This document shows positions 44,501-64,000 of a stretch of 64,000 nucleotides of DNA, in pieces (positions within the stretch are counted from its first letter, which is position 1; each line of letters opens with the position of its first letter). The position numbers and the translations under genes were made by a program. Source of the DNA: Phaeosaccion multiseriatum (taxonomy: Eukaryota; Ochrophyta, other classes); assembly GCA_965112735.1 (NCBI GenBank), contig OZ218956.1:2170001-2234000 (forward strand). Direction: 5' to 3'. Below the pieces are notes generated by a model. The model saw nothing but the letters and a program-made list of their open reading frames with translations. It was not told where the DNA came from and did no database searches.

Positions 44501-47470
44501 TCCGCCTCCTCCGCTCGCCGCTCTCCTCTCTCGCCGGATGCCTGCACCTCCTTCTCCACGGGCTCTCGTTCCTTGCTCTTGCTGCGGCTGTTGTCGCTGC
44601 CCTTCTCCGCATGCTCCACTTCATCGTCTTCCTCCTCCTTTTCCGTTTCCCCCCCCCCTTGCTCTCCATCCTCCTCCTGCTGCTGCTGCTCCGCATCCTC
44701 GGGTCGCAGCTTTCCTCTCTTGCCGGTTGTCTTCTCCTCGGACTCTCGCTCCTTGTTGTTGTTGTTGCTGCTGCTGCTGCTGCTGCTGTTGTTGTTGTTG
44801 TTGTTGTTGTTGTTGTCGCTTCCCTTCTCCACATGCTCCACTTCATCGTCTTCCTCCTTCTCCTGTTCCGTTTCCGCCCCAGGCTCTCCTTCCCCCTCCT
44901 CCTCATCCTGCTGCTCCTCCTCCTCATTCTGCTGTTGCTCCGCCTCCTCCGGTCGAAGGTCTCCTCTCTCGCTTGTTGTCTGCTCCTCGGGCTCTCGCTC
45001 CTTCTTGTTGTTGTTGTTGTTGCTGCTGCTGCTGCTGTTCTTGTCGCTTCCCTTCCCCACATGCTCCGCTTTGTCGTCTCCGTCCTCCGTCTCCCCCCGG
45101 GGCTCCACCTCCTCATCCTGCCTTTGCGCCGCTTCCTCCGGTTGCGGCCCGTTTCTCTCGCCGGGTGCCTGCGCCTCCTTATCCACAGGCTGCCGCTCCT
45201 CCTCTACCTCTGTTCCTGTCGCTTTCTCTTCGCACTCCCCCTCCGTCCCCTCCTCCATGCCTTCCGGCGGCGGTGCGCAGTGAGCAAGAACCCCGCCCTC
45301 GCCTCTCCCGTCGACGTCTCCAGTGTCCTTATCTTTGTCTAACTCGTCAGCACCCTCTCCTCCTCCTCCTCCTCCTCCTCCTCCTCCTCCTCCTCCTCCT
45401 CCTCCTCCTCCTCCTCCTCCTGCTCCTCCTGCTGCTGCTGTTCCTGTTCCACCATCCACGGTACCCTCGTCGTCAGCCTTCTTTGCGGCAATCTCTTCAC
45501 CCTCAACGACGGGTATCTTCGATGGAGCTGCAGCTGGGGAGTCCATAGGCGGAAGAACCCGAGGATCTTCGCCCGTCTGGCCCACACCCCCTCCCTCACT
45601 TCCATCCCCCTCTCCTCCCTTCGGCTTTTCTCTTTCTCGCTCCTCTCGTCTGGGCGCGGCATCGTCTTCCATAGGCTGGCTCTCCATCCCCACGGCCTTC
45701 TTCTTAACCGCCTCTTCTGAAGCTTCATCATCAACGGGGCAGGCAGACACAGACGTCCCCCCCCCTCCACCCGTATGCCCATTCTCAGCAAGAAATTCCC
45801 TTCCCTCCTCCCTCCCCCCCCCTTCCTCCCGTTCGTCGGCCTGTTCCTCTACGGCCGTGGCTGAAGTAAACTCGTCGTCCTCTACCACGAGGCCAGCTTG
45901 GCCTTCATCAACAGGGCCTTCTCCCTTGTCCTCAGCAGAGCCTTTTTCCCTCTCCAGAGCAGCGCTTTTACCCGTCTCCTCTTCATGATCAGCAGGGGCT
46001 TCATCTCTGTCCTCGTCAAGAGCTTCCGCCACTACTACTACCGCTGTCTCTACCGCTGCCTCTGCCGCCTTTGCTTGGGCTACTGCTCCTTCAAGAGCAT
46101 TTTTCTCCGATGCCACGGATGCCACCGATGCCTGCTTCACCACCAGACTTGCCTGCATGCTCTCCACCGTTGCCTGCAAAGCCGCATCGAACCCCTCCGT
46201 CGCCTCGGTTTCTCCCTCTCCCCCCCCCTGCCCCTTCTCCTCCCCCTGCCCCTTCTCCCCCCCCTGCACGTGCATGTGAGGGACGGTCTTGGCGGGTGCC
46301 TGCAGCTCATCACCAAGTACCTCACCTCCGACCTTGGTGCCTCTCTCCTGCTGTTCCTTGGGCTGCCCCCCCTCCCCCTCCTCCTCCTTCTCCTCCTCCT
46401 CCTCCTCCTCCTCCTCCTCCTCCTCCTCCTCCTCCTTCTCCTCCTCCTTCTGCTGCCGCTGCTCTTCCTTACTTTCCTTCCCCTCCGGCTGCTGCTGCTG
46501 CTGCTCCTTCTCCTTGTCCTCCGGCTGCTGTTGCTCCTTCTCCTCCTCCTTCTCCGGCTTTTGCTGCCCTCCCTCATCATCTTCCCCTGCCTCTTCCTCT
46601 TCCTGTGGCTCTGGCTCTGGCTCTGGCTCTGATGACTGGGCGCTGTAAAAGACAGAATTTCCTTCCGATTCCCCTTCCCGATGCTGCTCACCGGCGCCAC
46701 GGCTGGCGCTGCTGCTGCTGCTGCCGCCTCCATCGTCACTGCCACGCCCCACATCTCTCTCCGGCACGGCCACGGCCCTTACAACTTGCTTTTCTCCATT
46801 GCTGTTCTCCTCGAAAAGGCGAGGAGGAGGAACACCATTTTTCTGCTTCTCGCTCTTCTTCTTCTTCTCCTCCTCCTCCTCCTCCTCCTCCTCCACCGCC
46901 GCTGCCGCCACCACTTGGGCTTGCTCTGGTGGCCCTTGTGTGTCCATCTCCTCCTCGTCCTCCTCGGCCTCTTCCTTGCCCTCCTCGAAGCGGAACTCCA
47001 GGCGTAGGCGAGGTTTGAGAGCATTCCCCACGGAGATGATGCTTCCGTCCCATAGCTCCTCCAGCTCAAAGGGTCTGCAGAGCAGGGTGGAGGTAGGGGG
47101 CGAGTGGAGAGGCAGGCAGGCACACGGGCAGGAGGGCAAGCAGACACGTTCGGGGGCGGGGGAATGAGAGTCTGTTAGAGAGCCAAGACCAGAGAAGTGA
47201 ACGGGTAGGAAGGCGCTGGACCATGGGCAAATACACACTTCACTCTGTCGCCACTGTGTTGCACCAACCTGACACTGACACTCTGAGCGTTGCCACCCTC
47301 CTTCAACAACACGACCTCTCCGTCATCGCCCGTGCCGCACAGCGGCAGCCACTGCAGCTGCCCCGTCTTGCGGTGTGCCGTTGCTCCCTCCCCTTCCTGC
47401 TGGTCGGTGGGCTCGCACGCGTCTTTCTGGCTAATGTGTACGGCAAGGCGAGGCACACACAGAAAATTTC
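41513..47470 (-). CDS. Very large acidic low-complexity protein with RanBP2 zinc finger and UIM-like motif
   Basis: Exons (minus): about 47470-47269, 47074-44116, 43912-41513, joined in phase; more than 1850 residues; the true start is not found. The N-terminal part (RKTGQLQWLPLCG..., VRPFELEELWDGSIISVG, RLRLEFRFEEG) looks like a small folded domain I cannot name. Then ~950 residues of Glu/Gln/Lys with poly-Glu, poly-Asn and poly-Ser runs, and a basic EKRKRGRPRSKG (AT-hook-like). The exon junction at 44116/43912 reconstitutes WSCGKCTFFNN-AKRSSCSMCGE, a textbook RanBP2-type zinc finger. A Ser/Lys/Ala-rich stretch of ~750 residues follows, then DENLRRALEASLAQQE, which fits a ubiquitin-interacting motif, and a Lys/Arg-rich end. 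Probably nuclear and linked to ubiquitin or RNA/chromatin (inference). Confidence 0.65.
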
Positions 47471-47983
47471 CTGTCTTAGGGGATCCGCCGATTGTTATCA
47501 AGTTCACGCCCTTCGCTAAGGGCTTCTTGGTGCTAGTGGGGGGGGCTGGGCCTTGCTCGATCCCAGGACTCTGCGTGGATGGGGAAGCAAAATCCGGGGG
47601 AAGTCGGCGTTAGGCAAAAAGGGGGGCTGGCTCGGAAGAGCGAGGCTTATGGTGCCCCCCCGGCACTTCGCACTTCGCGCCACGCCTAAAGCTCCCCTCT
47701 TACACCCCGTGACCCAAGCTGCTCACCGTGACATGTAGAAAGGCTTGCGACATGGCGCGCCAAAAAAAGCTTTGATGGGCGGGGTGGGTTCAGGCCGCTA
47801 CTCTCCCCCGCAGAAACTCAACGCTTCCACTACTTTGACCTAATGCTTCTCCATGCACGTAATGGGGAAAGGCCCAGTCTGGCCGTCTGTGTGCCGAGAA
47901 ATAATGGCGCTTTACGGTAAGGGTAACAAGGGAGCAAGGGATTGAAAGGGAAAGAATTCAAAATTTCAGTGTTGAGGCGGTAG
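47471..47983. other. Upstream region of the zinc-finger gene
   Basis: About 500 bp that should hold the missing 5' exon(s) and promoter of the minus-strand zinc-finger gene. I could not pick a supported start codon. Confidence 0.4.
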
Positions 47984-48280
47984 ATGGCACTGGACGGGTG
48001 CGGGGCAACACCTTTCCCTTTCGCACTAGAACAGCAAGGCGCATTTGGTCCTTCTGCTCAGATGTTTATTAAAACACTCGCCACCCACATGGCTGGGGGG
48101 CACGAACATCTGGACACGAGGGCTTATGCGAGAGCTGTTTGCGTCATTCGGCGACGATTAGCCGTAGCGCTCCAGCGGGCCCGACACGAACGATCGGTTC
48201 GACACAGGATCCTGGCTGGTATCAACTTTGTTCCAATGGGGAGAACTGATGAGTCAGAGGGACACGACCTCGAGGGCTAA
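47984..48280 (+). mobile_element. Retroelement-like ORF remnant
   Basis: 98-codon ORF from ATG to TAA. Its order of segments (LEQQGAFGPSAQMFIKTLA..., then RRRLAVALQRARHERSVRH) resembles the C-terminal region following reverse transcriptase in non-LTR retroelement polyproteins (family recollection, not tested). It has no intron and no close neighbour. The 11-bp sequence TAGATGGCACT occurs at 47981-47991 and again at 48319-48329, flanking it like a target-site duplication. Probably a dead fragment; it could instead be an unrelated small ORF. Confidence 0.35.
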
Positions 48281-48329
48281 GTTCCCCGGGGCGGTGAGAC
48301 ATTACTTTTAGACAACCATAGATGGCACT

Positions 48330-48443
48330 TAAGGGTGTAATATATATGATACACCTTTGGGCCCCTCCCCTCCTCTTCGATCGACACATCTACCCGCCTT
48401 CCTACGCGTCCTTCCTCCTCTGATCCCCTCCTCGCCCTCTTCA

Positions 48444-48479
<36 letters not shown>

Positions 48480-48586
48480 TCTTTCAGTTCTTGGGTGATT
48501 CCAATTAAGTCAATGAATCCCTCCTCGGCCTCCCCGAGGCCCTCGGACTCCCGCTCAGCGAGTACAGCAGCCAATGGACTTCTCAC
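48330..48586 (-). other. In-frame coding-like stretch after the kelch/MORN stop
   Basis: Immediately after the TGA at 48587-48589 the same frame stays open for 85 codons. The first ~36 look coding (SPLAAVLAERESEGLGEAEE, FIDLIGITQELKE) before it enters a CA/GT repeat that would sit right at a donor (GAAT|GTGTGT). It could be a missed exon or readthrough extension. Confidence 0.35.
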
Positions 48587-49124
48587 TCAAGCCAAGACCC
48601 CCTTCTGTGCTGCTGCTGCTGGCGCTGCTGGCGCTGCTGCTGCTGCTGCTGCTGCTGGCGCTGCTGCTACTCCCACCCCCCCGCCCCCGCCCTCCAGCCC
48701 GCCCTCTCCTGGTGCTGGTCCCATGAACTTGTCTCGCTGCCAAACCCCCTCACATACCCTCCCTGTGTCTCCGCTGCTCAGCCGCCCCACCCCGTGCCGC
48801 AGGTCTCCGCTCCACATGCCCACATACACATCTCCAGACGCGTATACCATTTTGCCGAGGCCTTCCCTGCAGTCGGCCTTCCATGCGCCATCGTAACGGT
48901 GTCCGGCGGGGTACTTGGCCACGCCTTTCCCGCAGCGCTGGCCGCCCACCCACTTGCCTGTCAGTCGTAGAGAGAGAGAGAGAGAGCCAGGGAGAGAAAG
49001 AGAGGGGGGGGGGGGAGGGAGGGGGAGCTGTCACGTCTGTGCACACAGACACGCACACACACGCACAACACAAAAACACCCACGCATGCCTGCACATGCA
49101 CCCACACGCACACCCCACACCCCT

Positions 49125-49221
<97 letters not shown>

Positions 49222-49935
49222 CTACCTTTGTACTCCACCCGGGTGACTCCGCAGCGGAAGGCGCCGCTCCCGTTCCTCCGCCCGTTCCTCCACTCGCCCG
49301 AGTACTCACTGCCATCGGTCCACTCGAAGCGGCCCTGACCCCGTGGCACCATCTTGTCCTCGATAGCCTGCCGCTGAATCACCAACTGCTGCTGCTGCTG
49401 CTGTTGTTGCTGTTGCTGTGGCTTGTGCTCTTGCTGCTGTTTTGTACGCTTCTGTACCACCAACGGGTTGGCCTCCACCACCCCGGCCTTGGCCATCACT
49501 CCTTCCGATGGTGTCGCAAAGGTGCCCTCATATTCCCCGATCCCCACCATCCTGAGCAAACCTTCTCCGAGAAGCATACCCGCCTCGAATCTTCCCTCAA
49601 TAGACTGCCTGGGCCTCATCTCGCTGCCAATGAGCTTGCCCTTCCCATCGGGCAAGCCCTCCGCCCACTCTCCCTCGTAGCGCCACACTCCGGAGGGTGC
49701 GAGTGTGGCGGTGCCAACTCCATGGGGCCGCCCACGCACCCACGCGCCGGTGTAGCTCAGAGCTCCGCATGCCGCCCCGCCGTCGCTGCTCTTGGTGCCA
49801 ACTTTCCCTCCTCCCCCTCCTCCTCCTGCTCCTCCCTCTTCCCTCGACCCTCCGGAGAACGTTCCGGAGCCCTGCCCGTGGGGCTTATCGTCCAACCACA
49901 GCCCCTTGTAGTTGGTCAACACATGAGAGATTGAA

Positions 49936-49966
<31 letters not shown>

Positions 49967-52082
49967 GTCTTGACGAGGAAGAAGCAGGACCCTCCTCTCG
50001 CCCCGACCGAGGTTGTGTCCTGAGCTCACCCATCCCATTGCGCGCACCATGGCTCCACTCCCCTTCGTACACCGTTCCGCTTGCCTCGTCCGAGCAGCTG
50101 CCCATGCCGTGCGGGAGCCCCTCCACGTCCACTCGGCCTCTATACGTGCCACCCCCTCCCCCTCTTCCTCCTCCCCCCCCCGAGAGCTGGACAGTCTTGA
50201 CCAGCGCCTCTTCCGCAGCCCTCGCCGCCTCTACCTCCGCTGCTTTTGCCTCCGCCTCTGCCTGAATCCACCTCTTCCCCCCCGGAGTGTATCTGTCCGC
50301 CTCATCGAGTGCAACACCGAGGTCCAGATACGCTCCTTCCGCCAGTTTGTGACCGGTCCCGCTGCAGCCCCCGAAGGAGGCCAGCCTCGCGGTGCCAGGG
50401 AGGGCACACATTGCGGCGCCGAAGCGAGGAACCGCCCCTGCTCCTCCTCCTCCTCCTCCTCCTGCGGGGATGCGGACGAGGCTTCCGTTGGGCCGTAGCA
50501 GGATTAGGTTGGTTCCGAGCAGCCCGCCGGACGAGACTCCTCCTGCGATGAGGATGAACTCGTGCTCCAACGTTTCTCTTGCTGCTTCTTCCGCTTGGGC
50601 AGCCGCATCGCTACCAGCATTACTATCAGAACCACCACCACCCATCGTCTTGCTTGGCTCCCACATCATTAGCACCTTATCTTTCTCCTCCCCGTCCGTC
50701 ACGGTGCTGCCCTTCTTGCCATTGGTCGAACCCCTCCTCGCCGCCGCCCCTCCTTTGCCCTTTTTGCCCCCACTCGTCGCCAGCGCAGCGTCCGCCCTCG
50801 CCCCCGCGTCGTCGAGTGAGGCCGTCACCTGGCAGGCTTCCGATGATAGCAGCGCCACAGGTAGCAGCAGCCCCTTGGACGGCACCGCTACCGCCACATG
50901 CATGCACACAGCGGGTAGGTTGGGCATGGAGTAGCTCCGCCACACCATCTTGTCGAGGTCGAGGATAGACACCTTTCCGGGTCTCCGTCGGGAAACGGAA
51001 GCGGTGTCGGTGCCATCGACGGTACCCCCTCCTTCTCCTTCTCCTTCGCCGCCGGTTGACGCCCCCGCTGCTGCTGGAGAGCCACCAGCCTCCTCGTCTG
51101 TGGCTGCTTCGGCCCCGGGCGGCACCTCTCCACCGAGCACGACCATGTGAGTACCATTGCTGACCACGGTGGCCGTGTGGTAGGCCAAGCAGCCCGGACT
51201 GGCGCCCAGCGTGCTGCCCAGTGTGCCTTCAAGCTCTGCCTTCCTGTGCATCTCCTCCCCCAGGTTGGTCCAGCACTTGTCGGAGGGGGAGTAGCTCCAG
51301 AGGTCGCTCAGGAACGAACCGTCTTCTGCAATGCCTCCGTACACAATCATGACCTGCTTCCCCTCGTGGACTGCCATGGCAGAGCTATGCCACGCTCGTG
51401 GAGGCGGCACCGTGGGCTCTAGCTCTTCGCCTCCATCTTCTCCCGCTGCTGCTGCTGCCGCGGCCGCCGTTGCTGCAGCCGCCGCCGCCGCTGCTGCGGC
51501 AGCACCTGCAGAGCCTTTCGCCTCATTCGCTAATGCCGCAGTTGCGGCTGCTGCGATGGCCTCTGGATCCGGACGGGTGAGCTCTACTTCGCTCCACAAG
51601 ACCCTCCGAAGGCTGGGTTCGATCCTTGCCTCACACAAGTCTCCGAGCCTCTTTACTCCACCTCCTCTCCCCCGACCCTGTTCCGCTTTGGTCTCCCCTC
51701 CATACAGGAGCAGTACCATGGCGTCATCCACACCCCCTCCCATGGTAACAGCAGTCGCCCCGCTCCTCCCACATGGGACGTCACCAGCGAGACCCGCTGC
51801 TAAATCTCTCCAGCAGCCCCTTCGCCCGCTCTTGCCCTCGCTCCGAACTAGGAAAGCGACATCGCTGTAGGCCGGCACCGAAGCTCCTCCCACGACAGCC
51901 ACCAGGCCAGATGCAAAGCCCACGGCCGAGCCTCCACAGATACGGGGAAGCTGCTGCTTCCCTCCTCCTCCTCCCCCTCCTCCTCCTCCTCCTGCTCCAT
52001 TCTTGTCAATCCTCGGTAGCAGCTGAGGATCCTCCTCATCCTCGGTCTCCACTTCCCATTCTAGCTTTGGGAAGTCACCCAT
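48587..52082 (-). CDS. Kelch plus MORN-repeat protein
   Basis: Exons 52082-49226 and 48957-48587 (minus) join in phase 1, giving 1075 residues. The start is the ATG of [18 protein letters not shown]; upstream codons are non-ATG. The first half shows kelch-type blade motifs: [27 protein letters not shown]..., [28 protein letters not shown] (beta-propeller). The second half has about seven MORN repeats: [127 protein letters not shown]. Gly, Ala, Gln and Ser runs link them. MORN repeats often mediate membrane/scaffold roles and are common in flagellar proteins; the function here is unknown. The intron carries a long CA repeat. Divergent from the gene at 52353 by 270 bp. Confidence 0.8.
49132..49218. 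repeat. (CA)n microsatellite
   Basis: About 40 dinucleotide units in the single intron of the kelch/MORN gene. On the coding strand it reads (GT)n and lies a few bases downstream of the donor at 49225. Confidence 0.9.
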
Positions 52083-52352
52083 ACTACTGCTGCTGCCCCC
52101 CCCGCCCGTCAATGATCGTAATTATCTCGTAATGCATCGTAAATTTGGTTTGCGGTTTCATCTCCAGATGGCGACGACCTGCGCATGTTGCACATCCGTT
52201 CAACGGCGCTTGGGTAGCTAGATCTTCAGGCATGCTGGGTGGATGTAGGGACCGCTGGAGGCCTAAGCCGGCGTAACTCTCCCCCCTCCACCTCCGGGGG
52301 GGTTGGTGGCCGTGTAGAGCAGGTGTAATTGCAGGCACTACAAGGCGAAACA
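52083..52352. promoter_or_regulatory. Divergent promoter region, kelch/MORN / FN3 protein
   Basis: 270 bp between head-to-head starts. No defined element was recognised. Confidence 0.4.
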
Positions 52353-63019
<10,667 letters not shown>

Positions 63020-63528
63020 GGCCGAGGCTGAGTAAGGCAGCAAGGGGCTGGGCCAGACAGAGAGATTTATTTGTTACACCCTCCCCCTGACAAGATGACA
63101 CGATACCACAGAGGAGATTGAAAGTAGCGAGATTATGATATTCTTTGATTTTAAGTATATATATAATCCCGTCCGTCATTCATGTCTTCTCTCCCCCCCT
63201 TCCACCAGTATGACCAAGACTATTATTTTAAAGGGTCAGAGCAGAGCTAAAAAAATTGGCAAGTAAGTAAAGTAGTACGATATTCAATGATAGAGCACTC
63301 AACACGCAAGGAGCAGCCAAAAATTTGGTTGGTTGGTGGTGGGTGCGTGGCATGGAATGGGCGCACCCACCCAACCACCAACCCACACACAGCCAACCAA
63401 TCAATCCAAGTCGTTGTTGAAATGTCTCGTCCGTCCGTCCGTCCGTCCCGCCTCCCGTCCACCAGACTGTTATCCTCCCAGTTTGAGGTCCCAATTCCAG
63501 TCCCAGTAGATGTGTGACTTAGGTCTCC
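63020..63528. other. Convergent intergenic region
   Basis: 3' flanks of the FN3-containing gene and eEF3. Includes TATATATATAA near 63157-63167 and GTCC repeats near 63430-63448. Nothing else was seen. Confidence 0.5.
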
Positions 63529-64000
63529 TTAGGTGTCCTTCGATTCGTAGAGGCCATTCTCCTCGGCGAACTCCTCCTCGTCCGTGTCCATGTCCTGCCC
63601 CTCCTTAATCTTGTCCTTTAGCCTCTTGATCATTTGCTTCTGCTCCCTCTTGCTCAGCTTCTTCTTCTGCTTAATCTTCTCCGTGTTGCCGCTGGCGTCT
63701 GTCATCTCGGTAATCTGTTGCGTGTCGGCAATCTTCTCGTCCTGCCTGTCCATCCAGGGCCCATCCAGGCCACGAGTGGTCAAGTGCCCGCTGTCCATCA
63801 CCCACTCCTCGGGACACACCGTCGACACAAACTCATTGTTGTGGGAGATGATCACCACACCTCCCGAGAAGTCCTCAATGGCACTGGCGAGGGCTCCGAG
63901 GGACTCCCGGTCGAGGTAGTTGGTGGGCTCGTCGAGGATGACAATGTGGGGCTGGTTCCACATCGCAGCCGCGAGCACCACCTTCACCTTCTGCCCTCCG
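63529..64000 (-). CDS. eEF3: Translation elongation factor 3 (ABC-F type), C-terminal part
   Basis: Only the last ~156 codons are in the window; the gene continues beyond 64000. eEF3 is a ribosome-bound ATPase with two ABC domains that helps release E-site tRNA. Seen: the second ABC domain signature GGQKVKVVLAAAMW, Walker B IVILDEPTNYLDRESLGAL, the H-loop VVIISHNNEFVSTV, then the eEF3-specific CPEEWVMDSGHL, WMDRQDEKIADTQQITEMTDASGN and a Lys-rich KKKLSKREQKQMIKRLK tail ending acidic. These post-ABC segments separate it from ordinary ABCF/GCN20 proteins. No intron lies in the visible part. TAA stop at 63529-63531. Confidence 0.93.
   Translation of the reverse strand, partial: GGQKVKVVLAAAMWNQPHIVILDEPTNYLDRESLGALASAIEDFSGGVVIISHNNEFVSTVCPEEWVMDSGHLTTRGLDGPWMDRQDEKIADTQQITEMTDASGNTEKIKQKKKLSKREQKQMIKRLKDKIKEGQDMDTDEEEFAEENGLYESKDT

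Noticed and set aside
44117-47018. Large plus-strand Ser/Pro/Leu/Cys-rich ORFs opposite the acidic protein
   Set aside because: Antisense shadows of poly-Glu/Gln/Asn codons; the minus frame gains support from the zinc finger and splice phases.

Overview
The window is nuclear DNA from a eukaryote with many introns. Two genes (21249 and 36148) encode proteins that start with a hydrophobic signal peptide ending in an A|F junction. This is the bipartite plastid-targeting style of algae with a secondary red plastid. A CYP97 P450, a eukaryotic H2A/H2B pair and a fungal/algal-type eEF3 fit the same picture, so I infer a photosynthetic stramenopile (ochrophyte). The exact lineage is not determined. 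Introns are mostly 75-600 bp, GT-AG, and full of simple repeats.

Layout: a 3' cullin gene (+, to 4980); a divergent histone H2A (-)/H2B (+) pair; SEC62 (-); a large low-complexity protein (-, 10683-14271) divergent to an unknown multi-exon gene (+, 14646-18118) that carries a 278-bp terminal-inverted-repeat element in an intron; RPS9/uS4 (-) divergent to a plastid-targeted unknown (+, 21249); a membrane prolyl-4-hydroxylase-like oxygenase (-) divergent to Ku80 (+, 24560-31520); a small unknown (-) and NAD(P)H-hydrate dehydratase (-, 33452-35844) divergent to CYP97 (+, 36148-40566); a very acidic zinc-finger protein (-, 41348-47470); a retroelement-like scrap (47984-48280); a kelch/MORN protein (-, 48587-52082) divergent to a ~1380-residue IQ/FN3/armadillo-like protein (+, 52353-63019); and the 3' end of an eEF3 gene (-, to the window edge).

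Themes: six head-to-head gene pairs share short spacers of 184-629 bp. The two histone genes carry matching 3' stem-loops of the classical replication-dependent histone type. Introns are expanded by microsatellites that look like overgrown splice signals (GT-rich after donors, CT/CCT-rich before acceptors). Three genes show an in-frame stop followed, in the same frame, by a coding-like extension; in one case the extension is a recognisable RanBP2-type zinc finger. No operons, CRISPR arrays or convincing tRNA/rRNA genes were seen. Most exon junctions were checked by hand for phase. Coordinates may be off by a base or two in repeat-rich lines.
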